Program-made: the position numbers and the translations under genes
Notes under the pieces: model-generated
What the model was told of the DNA's origin: nothing
Databases searched by the model: none
The model's input: only the letters and a program-made list of their open reading frames with translations
Shown: piece by piece, positions 34,831-42,588 of the stretch
How positions within the stretch are numbered: position 1 is the first letter of the stretch
Layout: each line of letters opens with the position of its first letter
Assembly (NCBI GenBank): GCA_964429855.1
Contig: CAYSDM010000001.1
Location: 62,001 to 126,000, forward strand
DNA: 64,000 nucleotides
Direction of reading: 5' to 3'
DNA from: CALLMM01 sp964429855
Lineage (GTDB): Bacteria > Armatimonadota > Chthonomonadetes > Chthonomonadales > CAJBBX01

Positions 34831-35368
34831 AAGGAAGCCCTCTCTCATGGATCGCGAAGCGTTGCGGCATCGTTTGAAGTCCCGCTTGAAGGCGTTAGTG
34901 GATGAACTGCCCGCCTCAGAGCCCCCACTGCAAACCATAGCTGAAATCGAAGCAGCCGTATTGCGACTGCGCGAGAAAGCCGCCCAGCAGATCGCCGAGG
35001 AGTTAGCCAGGGCTGCCAAGCAAGTAGCGCAGAAGTCTGCGGGCGATCCCAAGAAAGTGGTGTGTGCCTGCGGACGCTTTGCGCATCGGCGTGGGAGGCA
35101 TTCCCGCGATATCGAGAGCGGATGGACTATCCGCGCTATCAACGGTTGGGGTTGCAGGTAGGCAGTGGCGTGGTGGACAGCGCGTGCAAGCAAGGGGTGA
35201 CCCATCGCCTCAAGGGAGCAGGCATGCGCTGGCGGGAAGCAGGAGCGCAGACGGTGGCGCGCTTGCGTTGTCTGTTGCTGGGAGGGGAATGGCAAGCCTT
35301 TCTGCGGCAGAGGAACCAGGAGAACCCTGCGATGGCGGTTAATACCACTTCACAGACTTGTACCCCCT
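34749..35368 (+). mobile_element. ISKra4-type element, internally deleted (about 620 bp)
   Basis: Left end GGGGCGTGTAAGTCT (34749-34763) and the reverse complement of 35354-35368 (AGGGGGTACAAGTCT) agree at 11 of 15 positions, consistent with imperfect terminal inverted repeats. Between them is a transposase remnant whose C-terminal half is ISKra4-like. No target-site duplication could be recognised. The element is far shorter than a full ISKra4 member and should not move by itself. Confidence 0.6.
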
Positions 35369-35370
35369 AG
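34847..35370 (+). pseudogene. ISKra4 family transposase, deleted and frameshifted
   Basis: The N-terminal piece starts at ATG 34847 ('MDREALRHRLKSRLKALVDEL', helical, Glu/Ala-rich) and runs to a stop at 35161. The C-terminal piece is in another frame, from about 35080 to the stop at 35370: 'YPRYQRLGLQVGSGVVDSACK', 'THRLKGAGMRWREAGAQ' and 'LRCLLLGGEWQAF' are the conserved end of ISKra4 transposases. A full protein has about 450-500 residues; the catalytic core between the pieces is missing. AAGGAAG precedes the ATG. Confidence 0.75.
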
Positions 35371-35444
35371 ACGGGGATGAGTCATCTTGCGTGTGTTGTA
35401 TTTGTAACGGATATTATACCGTTTGCCTGATGCAGCCGGTGTAA

Positions 35445-35555
35445 ATCTGTTCGTTTGCTGACCGCACCAACCAATGCACGGGCTGCCCGGACACGAACGG
35501 CCTTCTCTATACCGGCAAGCCCTCCTGTCATTACGAGCGCGTCGGTCTGACATAA
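35445..35555 (+). pseudogene. Cysteine-rich C-terminal gene fragment without a start
   Basis: An open frame of 36 codons after an in-frame TAA, with no start codon, ending in 'CTGCPDTNGLLYTGKPSCHY' and 'ERVGLT'. The CxxC and two more Cys look like a real C-terminus rather than chance, and the stop is 15 bases before the isochorismatase-like start with its ribosome site. It may be the tail of a gene removed when the ISKra4 element entered. No family was recognised. Confidence 0.3.
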
Positions 35556-35570
35556 CAGGGAGATACGCAG

Positions 35571-36233
35571 ATGATGCCCGATACCTCTTTCCTTCAGAAG
35601 TGCGCTTTTGTTTGCGTGGATCTGCAGCCGGTGTCCAGGACTCCCCTGGTAACCATTCCAGACGAATGGAAACAGATGGGCATTACGCTGGAGGACGCCA
35701 TCGCCGCCTTCGAGTACTACCATCGGGAGTGCCTGCCCAATGCGCGCAGGGTCGCGGATGCGTGCCGCAGGTTGAAGCTGCCGATGATCTTTGTGCACTG
35801 GGGGTATCGGTACAAAGACGCGATGGATCTGGCGCCTGTGATCCGCAAATCCTTCCTGGAGGAATTTGGACCGGACTACAGTCGTTGGCCCCATCACATA
35901 GACTCGCCGGAATCCAGACCTGCGGATGAACTCGGGGTTCGAGAAGGGGAGTACGTGCTGCCCAAGTCGGACCAGGACACCTTTACCTCGTCCAACATCC
36001 ACTTTATGCTGCAGAACCTCGGAATCAAGAACATCGTATTCGTGGGAGGGCATACGGGAGCCTGTCTGGGCAAGACGGCGGCCTCTGCAAAACGTCTCGG
36101 TTACCGGACAATGTGCATCGAGGATGCCACCAACGACGCGGCGCAGTCCCGACGAATACCCAACATTCTGGCAACAGGATACGACTACATCCTCATCACC
36201 GATGCGTTTCTGAAACTGACCGCACAGGTTTAG
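35571..36233 (+). CDS. Isochorismatase-like cysteine hydrolase
   Basis: A 220-residue alpha/beta hydrolase of the isochorismatase superfamily (nicotinamidase, ureidoglycolate-type and other amidases). The Asp-Lys-Cys triad is visible: Asp17 in 'CVDLQP', Lys in 'VLPKSDQDTF', and Cys in 'FVGGHTGACLGKTA' preceded by the cis-peptide region. A GGGAGA site precedes the start (ATG 35571 or 35574). Unlike siderophore isochorismatases it has no carrier-protein domain. The substrate is unknown. It stands next to the IS remnant and may have lost an upstream operon partner. Confidence 0.88.
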   Translation: MMPDTSFLQKCAFVCVDLQPVSRTPLVTIPDEWKQMGITLEDAIAAFEYYHRECLPNARRVADACRRLKLPMIFVHWGYRYKDAMDLAPVIRKSFLEEFGPDYSRWPHHIDSPESRPADELGVREGEYVLPKSDQDTFTSSNIHFMLQNLGIKNIVFVGGHTGACLGKTAASAKRLGYRTMCIEDATNDAAQSRRIPNILATGYDYILITDAFLKLTAQV

Positions 36234-36430
36234 TCCCGAACGGTTCTGAAAAAGAGACACGGAGCATTCGGATGAACCCGATTTGAGCCTACAATCACGG
36301 CGTTCGTGGCTCAGAAGCAGGATTCGGTTCGAATTTCTAACTACTGTATGAGTCGAAAACAACAAGCGGCGTCGCGCTCGAAGCGACCGAAAAGCCGCCG
36401 ATTTTGGGGTGACTCTTTTTTATCCTCTCC

Positions 36431-38296
36431 TCACGATGTCGTTTCTTGCGGAGAGGTCTCCTCCGCCCTGCCTCCGAGATACTGCGCGAGGAACCGCTCT
36501 GCCGCCGCATAGAACTTCAGACGGTTTTCCGGTCGGGCGAAGCCATGTCCCTCATCCTCAAAGAGCAGATACTCGACCGGCTTGCCGCACTCCCGCAGCG
36601 CCGCGACGATCTGCTCGCTCTCTGCCTGTTTCACGCGGGGATCGTTGGCTCCCTGGGCGATCAGAAGCGGGCAGACAATTTGATCCGCTTTATAGAGCGG
36701 GGAGCGAGAGTCTAGAAACTCCGGCTCCGTCTCCGGGTCTCCGACGCGCACCACGAACATCTTCTTGAGCGGCTCCCAGTAGGGAGGAATGGAGTTGATG
36801 AGCGTGCGGATACTGCTGGGTCCGACGACATCCACCGCGCAGCAGAAGACCTCCGGCGTGAAAGCCGCCCCGACCAGCGCGGCGTAGCCGCCATAGGAGC
36901 CGCCGTAAATCGCCACGCGCTTCGGGTCGGCAATTCCTTCCGAGCCTGCCCAGTTCACCGCGTCAATCAGGTCGTCATGCATCTTCGCGCCCCATTCACG
37001 GTCTCCCGCATGAAGGAACCGCTTCCCGAACCCCGCCGATCCCCGAAAGTTAACCTGCAGGCAGGCATAGCCTCGGTTAGCAAGCCACTGCGCCTCCGGG
37101 TCGTAGCCCCAGGTGTCTCTTGCCCACGGACCGCCATGCACGTTCAGCACCATCGGAAGGTTTTTCGGTTCGATACCGGGTGGAAGCGTTAGATAGCAGT
37201 GAAGCGTCAGCCCGTCTCGCGAGAGGATCGAGACCGGGCGCATCTCTGCGAGGGTGCGCTGCTCCAGTTTCGGGCGCGCTGTGAAGAGAAACTCCCGCTT
37301 TTTCGAGGCGCGGTGATAGACGTAGTAAGCGGCGGGGGCGCGGTCCTGTTGATACAGGACGATCCAGGTCTGATCCGCCAGATCGCGGCTGACCAGATGC
37401 AGTTCGCCCGGGTTCGCCTCCTCCAGCGTCTTCAGGTCGTCGGCGATCTGTGGATCGAGCGCGGACCAGACCATCCGATGCTTGTTGAAGCCGACCGCCT
37501 GCACGCGGTGTTCGGTCGGATGCCCGATGATCTCGCCCAGGTCTACCTCCGGATCTGCGGCGAGGGTCTCCTCCGCGCCCGTCGCTATCTCCAGCAGCCG
37601 AAGCTCCTCCGTATCGGCGTTGAGGCTGCTGCCGATGTACAGGTGTCTGCCATCCGCTGTGAAGCCGTAGGTGGTTCCCTCCTCATCGGGTCCCCAGACG
37701 ACCAGCGTTCTCCATGCGGCATCGGCGTTTTCGCGCACACGCAGTTCCGATCCCCCGTCCGGCGTTGCCGCCTGCGCCCCGCGAATCACAAACGACGGGT
37801 CAGCGATCCAGCCCACCACATCGCCGGGGTTCTCCACCTCTGGTATCAGCGCGCCGGTGGTCAAAGAGAGGCGATAGACATCGTGCACGCGGGCATCCCG
37901 CAGATTCAGACCGACCAGAATCTCATCCGGGAAATGGGGATCCATCGCTACAATCTGCGCCTGTACCCCCAGAAACGGAGTCAGGTCGCGAATCGCGTTC
38001 ATCTCAAAGTCCACCGACCAGATGTGCCAGTTTTCGTCTCCGTCCAGGTCCTGAATGTAGAGCAGATGCCTGCCGTTATACGCCCAGGTATACATCCGAA
38101 TGCCGCGCTTGCGGTCACGGGTAATCACGCGGTCGTCCGTCTGACCGACGGTGCGAATCCAGACGTTGAGCACTCCTTCATCGGGAGCAATGTAAGCCAG
38201 CCGCGCGCCATTCGGGGATAACTTTGGAGAGGCTTTCTCCGGGTTCCCGAACAGGTCTTCGCGGGGAATTATCGGTGGTAAAGCGAAGCTGAGCAT
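36431..38296 (-). CDS. S9 family prolyl oligopeptidase-like peptidase
   Basis: A 621-residue serine peptidase. The first 370 residues form a beta-propeller (repeated 'W', 'D' and 'G' blades such as 'ADGRHLYIGSS'); the catalytic alpha/beta-hydrolase domain follows, with 'PMVLNVHGGPWARDTWGYD', the nucleophile in 'IYGGSYGGYAAL', Asp in 'AQGANDPRVKQAES' and His in 'DEGHGFARPEN'. No signal peptide is seen, so it should be cytoplasmic, trimming peptides or acylated substrates. AAGGAG lies before the ATG. It is 2 bases from the YkgJ-family gene, third in an operon. Confidence 0.93.
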   Translation of the reverse strand: MLSFALPPIIPREDLFGNPEKASPKLSPNGARLAYIAPDEGVLNVWIRTVGQTDDRVITRDRKRGIRMYTWAYNGRHLLYIQDLDGDENWHIWSVDFEMNAIRDLTPFLGVQAQIVAMDPHFPDEILVGLNLRDARVHDVYRLSLTTGALIPEVENPGDVVGWIADPSFVIRGAQAATPDGGSELRVRENADAAWRTLVVWGPDEEGTTYGFTADGRHLYIGSSLNADTEELRLLEIATGAEETLAADPEVDLGEIIGHPTEHRVQAVGFNKHRMVWSALDPQIADDLKTLEEANPGELHLVSRDLADQTWIVLYQQDRAPAAYYVYHRASKKREFLFTARPKLEQRTLAEMRPVSILSRDGLTLHCYLTLPPGIEPKNLPMVLNVHGGPWARDTWGYDPEAQWLANRGYACLQVNFRGSAGFGKRFLHAGDREWGAKMHDDLIDAVNWAGSEGIADPKRVAIYGGSYGGYAALVGAAFTPEVFCCAVDVVGPSSIRTLINSIPPYWEPLKKMFVVRVGDPETEPEFLDSRSPLYKADQIVCPLLIAQGANDPRVKQAESEQIVAALRECGKPVEYLLFEDEGHGFARPENRLKFYAAAERFLAQYLGGRAEETSPQETTS

Positions 38297-38298
38297 AT

Positions 38299-39015
38299 CT
38301 ACTCCTTGGCAATAATATCGTCCGAAAAGACCTGCTCTCCCTCCAGCCAGCGTTCCGCGATGTCCGGGGCGTTCAGCGCCATGTTCAACGCGGAGACCAG
38401 TTCCAGATCGTCGTTCTGCAGGGGAGTCTGATCAATTCCGCTCTGAACCCCGACGCGCACGCTGGCGGCAATCTCCTTAAAGAGCTTGAAAAAGGGAACC
38501 GGGATCGGTGTCTCTCCGGGCTGTTCCACATTTTTACGGCAGATATTCGCGTCTCGCGAAGTCCATCCCCGGCACATCAGCGGGCGCGCCGTGTAGACGG
38601 AGCAGGCGTTCTCTTTCAGAAGCGGGCAGAAGAGGCGCAACGCCTCCTGCGCGTTCGAGTCGAGTCCGCGCCGCCGCTCCGCCGCCTGCGCCGTTCGCTC
38701 TTTCAGCGTCTCGATCTCTTCCGGGGAGAAGTGCGCCTGGATATAGGCGGTCAGGTAGATCACTTCGAGCGTGGTGACGCTGACATAGGAGGTGCAGCAC
38801 CAGGCGCAGCCGCGCGCGCAGGCGATCTCCGGCTTGCGCAGCCGCAGGACTTCCGCCTGAAGACTCTCCATCTGCGCGTAGATGTTTTCGGAAATGCGCG
38901 TGATGGCGTGCGGCGAAATCTCCTGAAGGAAGCCGTCCACAACGATATTGTGCGCTGCTGCGATCAGCGTATCCTGCAGATGTAATGTCTCGCCGCTTCC
39001 ATCCTCCACGCGCAT
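38299..39015 (-). CDS. YkgJ family cysteine-cluster protein
   Basis: A 238-residue protein with the zinc or iron chelating Cys cluster of the YkgJ family: 'CARGCAWCCTSYVSVT' and 'FCPLLKENACSVYTARPLMCRGW', altogether eight to nine Cys in a conserved arrangement. Roles are not settled; members are described as putative Fe-S or zinc proteins, some flagellin-methylase-like. An AGGAG site inside the end of xdhC-like gene precedes the ATG. It sits between the XdhC-type and S9 genes with gaps of 4 and 2 bases. Confidence 0.88.
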   Translation of the reverse strand: MRVEDGSGETLHLQDTLIAAAHNIVVDGFLQEISPHAITRISENIYAQMESLQAEVLRLRKPEIACARGCAWCCTSYVSVTTLEVIYLTAYIQAHFSPEEIETLKERTAQAAERRRGLDSNAQEALRLFCPLLKENACSVYTARPLMCRGWTSRDANICRKNVEQPGETPIPVPFFKLFKEIAASVRVGVQSGIDQTPLQNDDLELVSALNMALNAPDIAERWLEGEQVFSDDIIAKE

Positions 39016-39019
39016 GGCT

Positions 39020-40129
39020 CTACTCCTGTTCCTCCCGAATGAACGGGGGAAGATACTGCATGGAACGTATCACGTTCATATCCACGCCCCGGCGCGCCGC
39101 TACCAGTTCCGCCGCGATCGAGACGGCGATCTCGCCCACCTCGCGGTCTCCCAGAGCCAGCCCCATTGGAGAGTGAACGCGACGCAGCGCCTCTTTCGTC
39201 GCCAGCCCTTCGCGCAGCATCTCCTCATAGATGACGGTGATCTTGCGCTTTGAGCCGATCATGCCGATATACTTTGCGCGGGAGTGGATGCACTCGCGCA
39301 GCACATGGGCATCATGCCGGTGACCGCGAGTCACAATCACAATATAGGTATCCTCATTGATGGGGAAGTCTCGCACGAAGCGCGGAATATCTTCCACGAC
39401 CGCTCTATCTACGAAGGGCAGGCGCTGCAGGTTGCACAGATCCGGGCGGTCATCCACGATCACCACCTCAAAGCCGCACAGCGCGCCGATCTGCCCGACC
39501 GCCGCGCCGATATGTCCCGCGCCCGCGATCACCAGCGTCGGACGGGGCAGGATCGGCTCCAGATAGACCGAAACGCCTTCGGAGAGCGCGACCACCTTTT
39601 CTCGCCCGCTCTCCAGCGTCGCAGAGACCGCCGCTCTTAACTCGTCGCTTCCCGGCTCTCTCTCCAGCGTCTCCGGCTTCGCCAGAATCCGCCCCTCCGT
39701 ATCGAGCAGCAGCGCCGTTCCTGCCGGAAGCGTCTCGCCCTGCAGAACGGTACATAGAATAACCTTCTCCCGTCGGGAGGCAGCTTCCAGCGCGGCGCGA
39801 TAGACCGGCGCAGAGCGTTCGGGATTCGGGTTTATGAAGATTCGGACGCTGCCTCCGCAGATCAAGCCGTCGTCCCAGCCGAAGTCGTCGTCCAGACGCA
39901 GGTCAAACAGCTTCGGGGTCTTTTTTCGGAGACACTCCAGCCCGATTCGCCGCGCCTCCGCCTCCATGCATCCGCCGCCGATGGTCCCGATAATCTGACC
40001 GTTGGGCAGAAAAAGCACCTTTGCTCCGGCGTTCTGAGGGCTGGAGCCGGAGGTGGAGACCAGGGTCGCCAGCGCACAGGAGCGTCCCTGCGCCGACAGT
40101 TCGGTAATACGTTCGTAGATCAGCGTCAT
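39020..40129 (-). CDS. XdhC/CoxI family molybdoenzyme maturation protein
   Basis: A 369-residue protein. The N-terminal domain ('LATLVSTSGSSPQNAGAKVLFLPNG', 'GTIGGGCMEAEA') and the C-terminal Rossmann domain ('TLVIAGAGHIGAAVGQIGALCGFEVVIVDDRP', 'YIVIVTRGHRHDAHVLRE', 'YIGMIGSKRK') are those of XdhC, which binds molybdenum cofactor and delivers its sulfurated form to xanthine-dehydrogenase-type enzymes. The ATG at 40129 is used in preference to a TTG one codon earlier. No molybdoenzyme gene is in the window, so the client is elsewhere. Confidence 0.93.
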   Translation of the reverse strand: MTLIYERITELSAQGRSCALATLVSTSGSSPQNAGAKVLFLPNGQIIGTIGGGCMEAEARRIGLECLRKKTPKLFDLRLDDDFGWDDGLICGGSVRIFINPNPERSAPVYRAALEAASRREKVILCTVLQGETLPAGTALLLDTEGRILAKPETLEREPGSDELRAAVSATLESGREKVVALSEGVSVYLEPILPRPTLVIAGAGHIGAAVGQIGALCGFEVVIVDDRPDLCNLQRLPFVDRAVVEDIPRFVRDFPINEDTYIVIVTRGHRHDAHVLRECIHSRAKYIGMIGSKRKITVIYEEMLREGLATKEALRRVHSPMGLALGDREVGEIAVSIAAELVAARRGVDMNVIRSMQYLPPFIREEQE

Positions 40130-40298
40130 CAATACCCATCCTTATGTAGACTGTTCGATCACTGTGCAGAGGGGCGGCGGGGCGTTCCCGTCATCTGCTG
40201 CGCCTCCGCTCATACCGTATACGATTCAGAGATACCAGTCTCGTTTCCTTCCGGGAGAAATGACAGAAGACAACGTAATAGAAATCCCCCAATGCCCC

Positions 40299-40327
40299 TT
40301 GTTCTGACCGTCAGAACGTAGTATACT
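40299..40327 (+). promoter_or_regulatory. Promoter with palindromic operator upstream of the DinB-family gene
   Basis: TTGTTC (40299-40304), 17-base spacer, TATACT (40322-40327). The 17-base perfect palindrome GTTCTGACCGTCAGAAC (40301-40317; two 8-base arms and a central C) covers the -35 and most of the spacer, exactly where a repressor would block polymerase. The regulator is not identified. Confidence 0.7.
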
Positions 40328-40385
40328 GCCCAACCATGAAATACCGGATTACTTTGATCCCGCAAACAGGGTGGGAGGAGTTACG

Positions 40386-40859
40386 ATGGCTGATCTGAAC
40401 ATATCCCAGTTTCTCGCCATGCGGCTGCGCAACGCCGCAGATGCGCTGCATTCAGCGTGCGACCGGATGTCCGACGACCAACTGCAATGGAAGCCGACGC
40501 TGGAGGGGCACGCCGGACGCTCCGCGCTGGAGCAGGTATGCGAGTGCGCCTACCTCAATCAGTGGGCGACGGCAATCTTCCGCAGCCATGCGGTCGCGCC
40601 TTTCGACAATGCCGACTATGAGAAGCAGACACAGGCGCGTTATAACCGCGAGGCGCTGTTCTGGCTGCTGGAGACGACTAACGCGCTGGCGCAGGCAGTC
40701 GCGGGATTTCCCGCCGGTCAATGGGGAGCGGTGTTGACGCATCCCTTCACCCGTCAGCCCGTCAGTTGGGCTGAGTTCGCCGATTTCTTCTACTGGAATA
40801 CGGCCTACCATGAAGGGCAGGTGAACTATATCCAGACGCTCTATGGCGATAAGTCCTGA
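40386..40859 (+). CDS. DinB-family (four-helix) metalloprotein
   Basis: A 157-residue protein of the DinB/YfiT fold, a four-helix bundle with a metal site of three His. 'FLAMRLRNAADALHSACDRMSDDQLQWKP', 'SALEQVCECAYLNQW' and 'FYWNTAYHEGQVNYIQTLYG' (the last His motif) fit the family; the first ligand His is not at its usual 'H...' place (the second helix reads ECAYLNQW), so metal binding may be changed. Members act in thiol-dependent transfer or are damage-induced with unknown activity. The ATG at 40386 has GGGAGGAG upstream. Control by the upstream palindrome is likely. Confidence 0.82.
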   Translation: MADLNISQFLAMRLRNAADALHSACDRMSDDQLQWKPTLEGHAGRSALEQVCECAYLNQWATAIFRSHAVAPFDNADYEKQTQARYNREALFWLLETTNALAQAVAGFPAGQWGAVLTHPFTRQPVSWAEFADFFYWNTAYHEGQVNYIQTLYGDKS

Positions 40860-40885
40860 CGACTCCCCGATGGCGGACAGCCCGC

Positions 40886-40914
40886 TTGCATTTTGGTGCG
40901 CCCTGTGTTATAAC
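40886..40914 (+). promoter_or_regulatory. Promoter of the rtcB leader
   Basis: TTGCAT (40886-40891), 17-base spacer, TATAAC (40909-40914). Predicted start near 40921, which leaves a leader of about 263 bases before the rtcB start codon. Confidence 0.75.
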
Positions 40915-40920
40915 AACGCC

Positions 40921-41123
40921 GACAGTGATCAGGCGGAAGAGCGGGATTCGTGAAACTCTCTCACAGGCGATACAACCGGATTATCCGCACAGATGGCGGC
41001 GCAGGCTCGATTCGGACAGAACAGCCCGAATGGAGCAGGCGCTTCTATCGCCTGCGTCCGCTGTGTGAATCGGGAGACCGTGCCTGCCTGCTGTGAGCGT
41101 ATTCGATGCCGAAGATGCAGATG
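40921..41123 (+). ncRNA. Structured leader RNA of rtcB, candidate riboswitch or attenuator
   Basis: No protein frame is supported, but nested pairings are: CTCACAG (40960-40966) with CTGTGAG (41091-41097); CGCACAG (40986-40992) with CTGTGTG (41061-41067); inside these an 11-base-pair arm with one mismatch, GCTCGATTCGG (41005-41015) with CCGAATGGAGC (41026-41036), and an AGGCG/CGCCT hairpin (41037-41055). A short GGGAGACC loop segment follows at 41072-41079. An intrinsic terminator then stands directly before the ribosome site. Promoter, folded domain, terminator and gene in this order are the layout of a transcription-attenuating riboswitch. I could not match it with certainty to a known class. 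Confidence 0.55.
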
Positions 41124-41154
41124 CGGCGGCTCCTGTACGGAAGCCGCCGTTTTT
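41124..41154 (+). terminator. Intrinsic terminator inside the rtcB leader
   Basis: CGGCGGCT (41124-41131) pairs with AGCCGCCG (41142-41149), then TTTTT (41150-41154), 18 bases before the rtcB ribosome site AAGGAG (41172-41177). A further CCGCCG at 41165-41170 could compete for the left arm and allow read-through. Confidence 0.8.
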
Positions 41155-41183
41155 GCATCCGGGACCGCCGTAAGGAGAAAAAC

Positions 41184-42536
41184 GTGAATCTGAAAAGTCT
41201 CTGCCGACCCGTCGGAGGGGGCTGCTATCTGCTGGAGGAGGGCGTCCGCGTCCCGGTGCGCATCTTTATGAACGAGACCCTGTTCGCCGAGGCGGAAGAT
41301 GCGCTCTTTCAGCAGGTGAAAAACGCCACCGAGTTTCCGGATGTGCGGGATGTGGTGATCACCCCCGACGCGCATACCGGCTATGTGGTTCCGGTCGGCT
41401 GCGTCATCGCAACAGAACAGACACTGTGTCAGGCTCCGGTCGGCTACGATATTGGCTGCGGCATGATGGCGTTTCGCTCTGATGTGGACAGGGGCAAGGG
41501 ACTGGATGACCGCCTGCGCCGCCGCTTCTCCGAAGAGGTGATGGATCGGGTCGCGCTTGGCGTGGGCGAGGGTGGCAAGTATCCGGTGGACGGCAAGAAG
41601 TTCGAGGAGATCGTTCGTTTCGGCGCAGAGGCGCTGGGCTATGAGCGGGGCAACGCCTCCGAGCGCGACTTTATCCCGGTAGATGACCGCTGGACGATCC
41701 CGGCAAAACCGAAATCGCGCGGCATCCATCAGCTTCGCAGTCTCGGCGGCGGCAACCACTTCATCGAACTGCAGTACGATCAGGAGGAGCATCTGTGGGT
41801 GATGGTGCATACTGGCTCGCGGGGATTCGGGCACGGCATGGCGACCGAGTATATCCAGCGCGGCAAGGCGTATCTGCGGCAGAAGGGCATCAAGCTGGCG
41901 GGAGGCGCGGAGGCGACCTACTTTTCGCCGGACAGCCCGCTCTGGTTCGAATATAAGAATGCGGTGGCGGCGGGAGCGAACTTCGCCATCGCCAACCGGC
42001 TGCTGATCTGGGAGGGCGTTGGCAGAGCGTTTCGCAAGGTGTTTGGCAGCGAGCCGGAACTGGTCTACGAGATCAGCCATAACCTGGTGCAGGAGGAGGA
42101 GGTTCCCGCGCTGGGCGGAAAATTCTGGGTGCATCGCAAGGGTGCAACCCGCGCTTTTCCGGCAGGACATCCGATGCTGAAGGGAACCCGGTGGTACGAG
42201 ACCGGGCATCCGATCCTGATCCCCGGCTCGATGGGCGATAAGAGCTATATTCTCTATGCGGAGCCGGGCGCGGCGCGAAGCCTCTATTCGGTCAATCACG
42301 GGTGCGGGCGGCGCATGTCGCGCAGCGCCGCCAAACAGCAGTTCACGCAGTCGTTTGTGAATAAGCAGATGGCGACGCTGAACGTGATGGTTAATGCAGG
42401 CGGAAATGTGCCGATTGACGAGAGTCCCGGCTGCTATAAACCGGCGGAGGATGTGATCGCCTCGGTAGTCGGGGCGGGGCTGGCGCGGGTCGCCTATGTG
42501 CTGACGCCTATTGCCAGCATCAAAGGCAACGACTGA
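41184..42536 (+). CDS. rtcB: RNA-splicing ligase RtcB
   Basis: A 450-residue manganese- and GTP-dependent ligase that joins RNA 2',3'-cyclic phosphate and 5'-OH ends, used in RNA repair or tRNA healing. Metal and catalytic motifs: 'DIGCGMMAF' (Asp89, Cys92), 'GGGNHFIEL' (His192), 'MVHTGSRG' (His209), 'ISHNLVQEE' (His299) and 'SVNHGCGRRMSR' with the guanylylated His372. Length is usual for bacterial RtcB2-like forms. The start is GTG at 41184, with AAGGAG 6 bases upstream; an upstream in-frame ATG at 41106 lies inside the terminator hairpin region and is unlikely. No archease, RtcA or RtcR gene is adjacent. Confidence 0.95.
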   Translation: MNLKSLCRPVGGGCYLLEEGVRVPVRIFMNETLFAEAEDALFQQVKNATEFPDVRDVVITPDAHTGYVVPVGCVIATEQTLCQAPVGYDIGCGMMAFRSDVDRGKGLDDRLRRRFSEEVMDRVALGVGEGGKYPVDGKKFEEIVRFGAEALGYERGNASERDFIPVDDRWTIPAKPKSRGIHQLRSLGGGNHFIELQYDQEEHLWVMVHTGSRGFGHGMATEYIQRGKAYLRQKGIKLAGGAEATYFSPDSPLWFEYKNAVAAGANFAIANRLLIWEGVGRAFRKVFGSEPELVYEISHNLVQEEEVPALGGKFWVHRKGATRAFPAGHPMLKGTRWYETGHPILIPGSMGDKSYILYAEPGAARSLYSVNHGCGRRMSRSAAKQQFTQSFVNKQMATLNVMVNAGGNVPIDESPGCYKPAEDVIASVVGAGLARVAYVLTPIASIKGND

Positions 42537-42588
42537 ATTGCAGGCGCGTCTGGAAACTATCGCGCGGAGAGAGGGGCGGTTTGCCGAG

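Noticed and set aside
36300..36350. tRNA-like GGTTCGAAT sequence after the isochorismatase-like gene
   Set aside because: The flanking bases do not form a T-stem and no acceptor, D or anticodon arms can be drawn.
36370..36425. Terminator between the isochorismatase-like and S9 genes
   Set aside because: A GTCGC/GCGAC hairpin and a loose CGGCG/CGCCG pairing exist with TTTT behind, but the stem is interrupted by a 9-base bulge, so I did not list it.
40921..41100. Cobalamin riboswitch upstream of rtcB
   Set aside because: GGGAGACC and a GTGAAACTC segment recall parts of the B12 element, but the ACTGT and GCCACTG cores are not in the right places and rtcB is not a B12-related gene. Kept only as an unclassified structured leader.
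40929..42299. 456-codon minus-strand frame opposite rtcB and its leader
   Set aside because: Antisense of a strongly conserved RtcB, with composition typical of GC-rich shadow frames.
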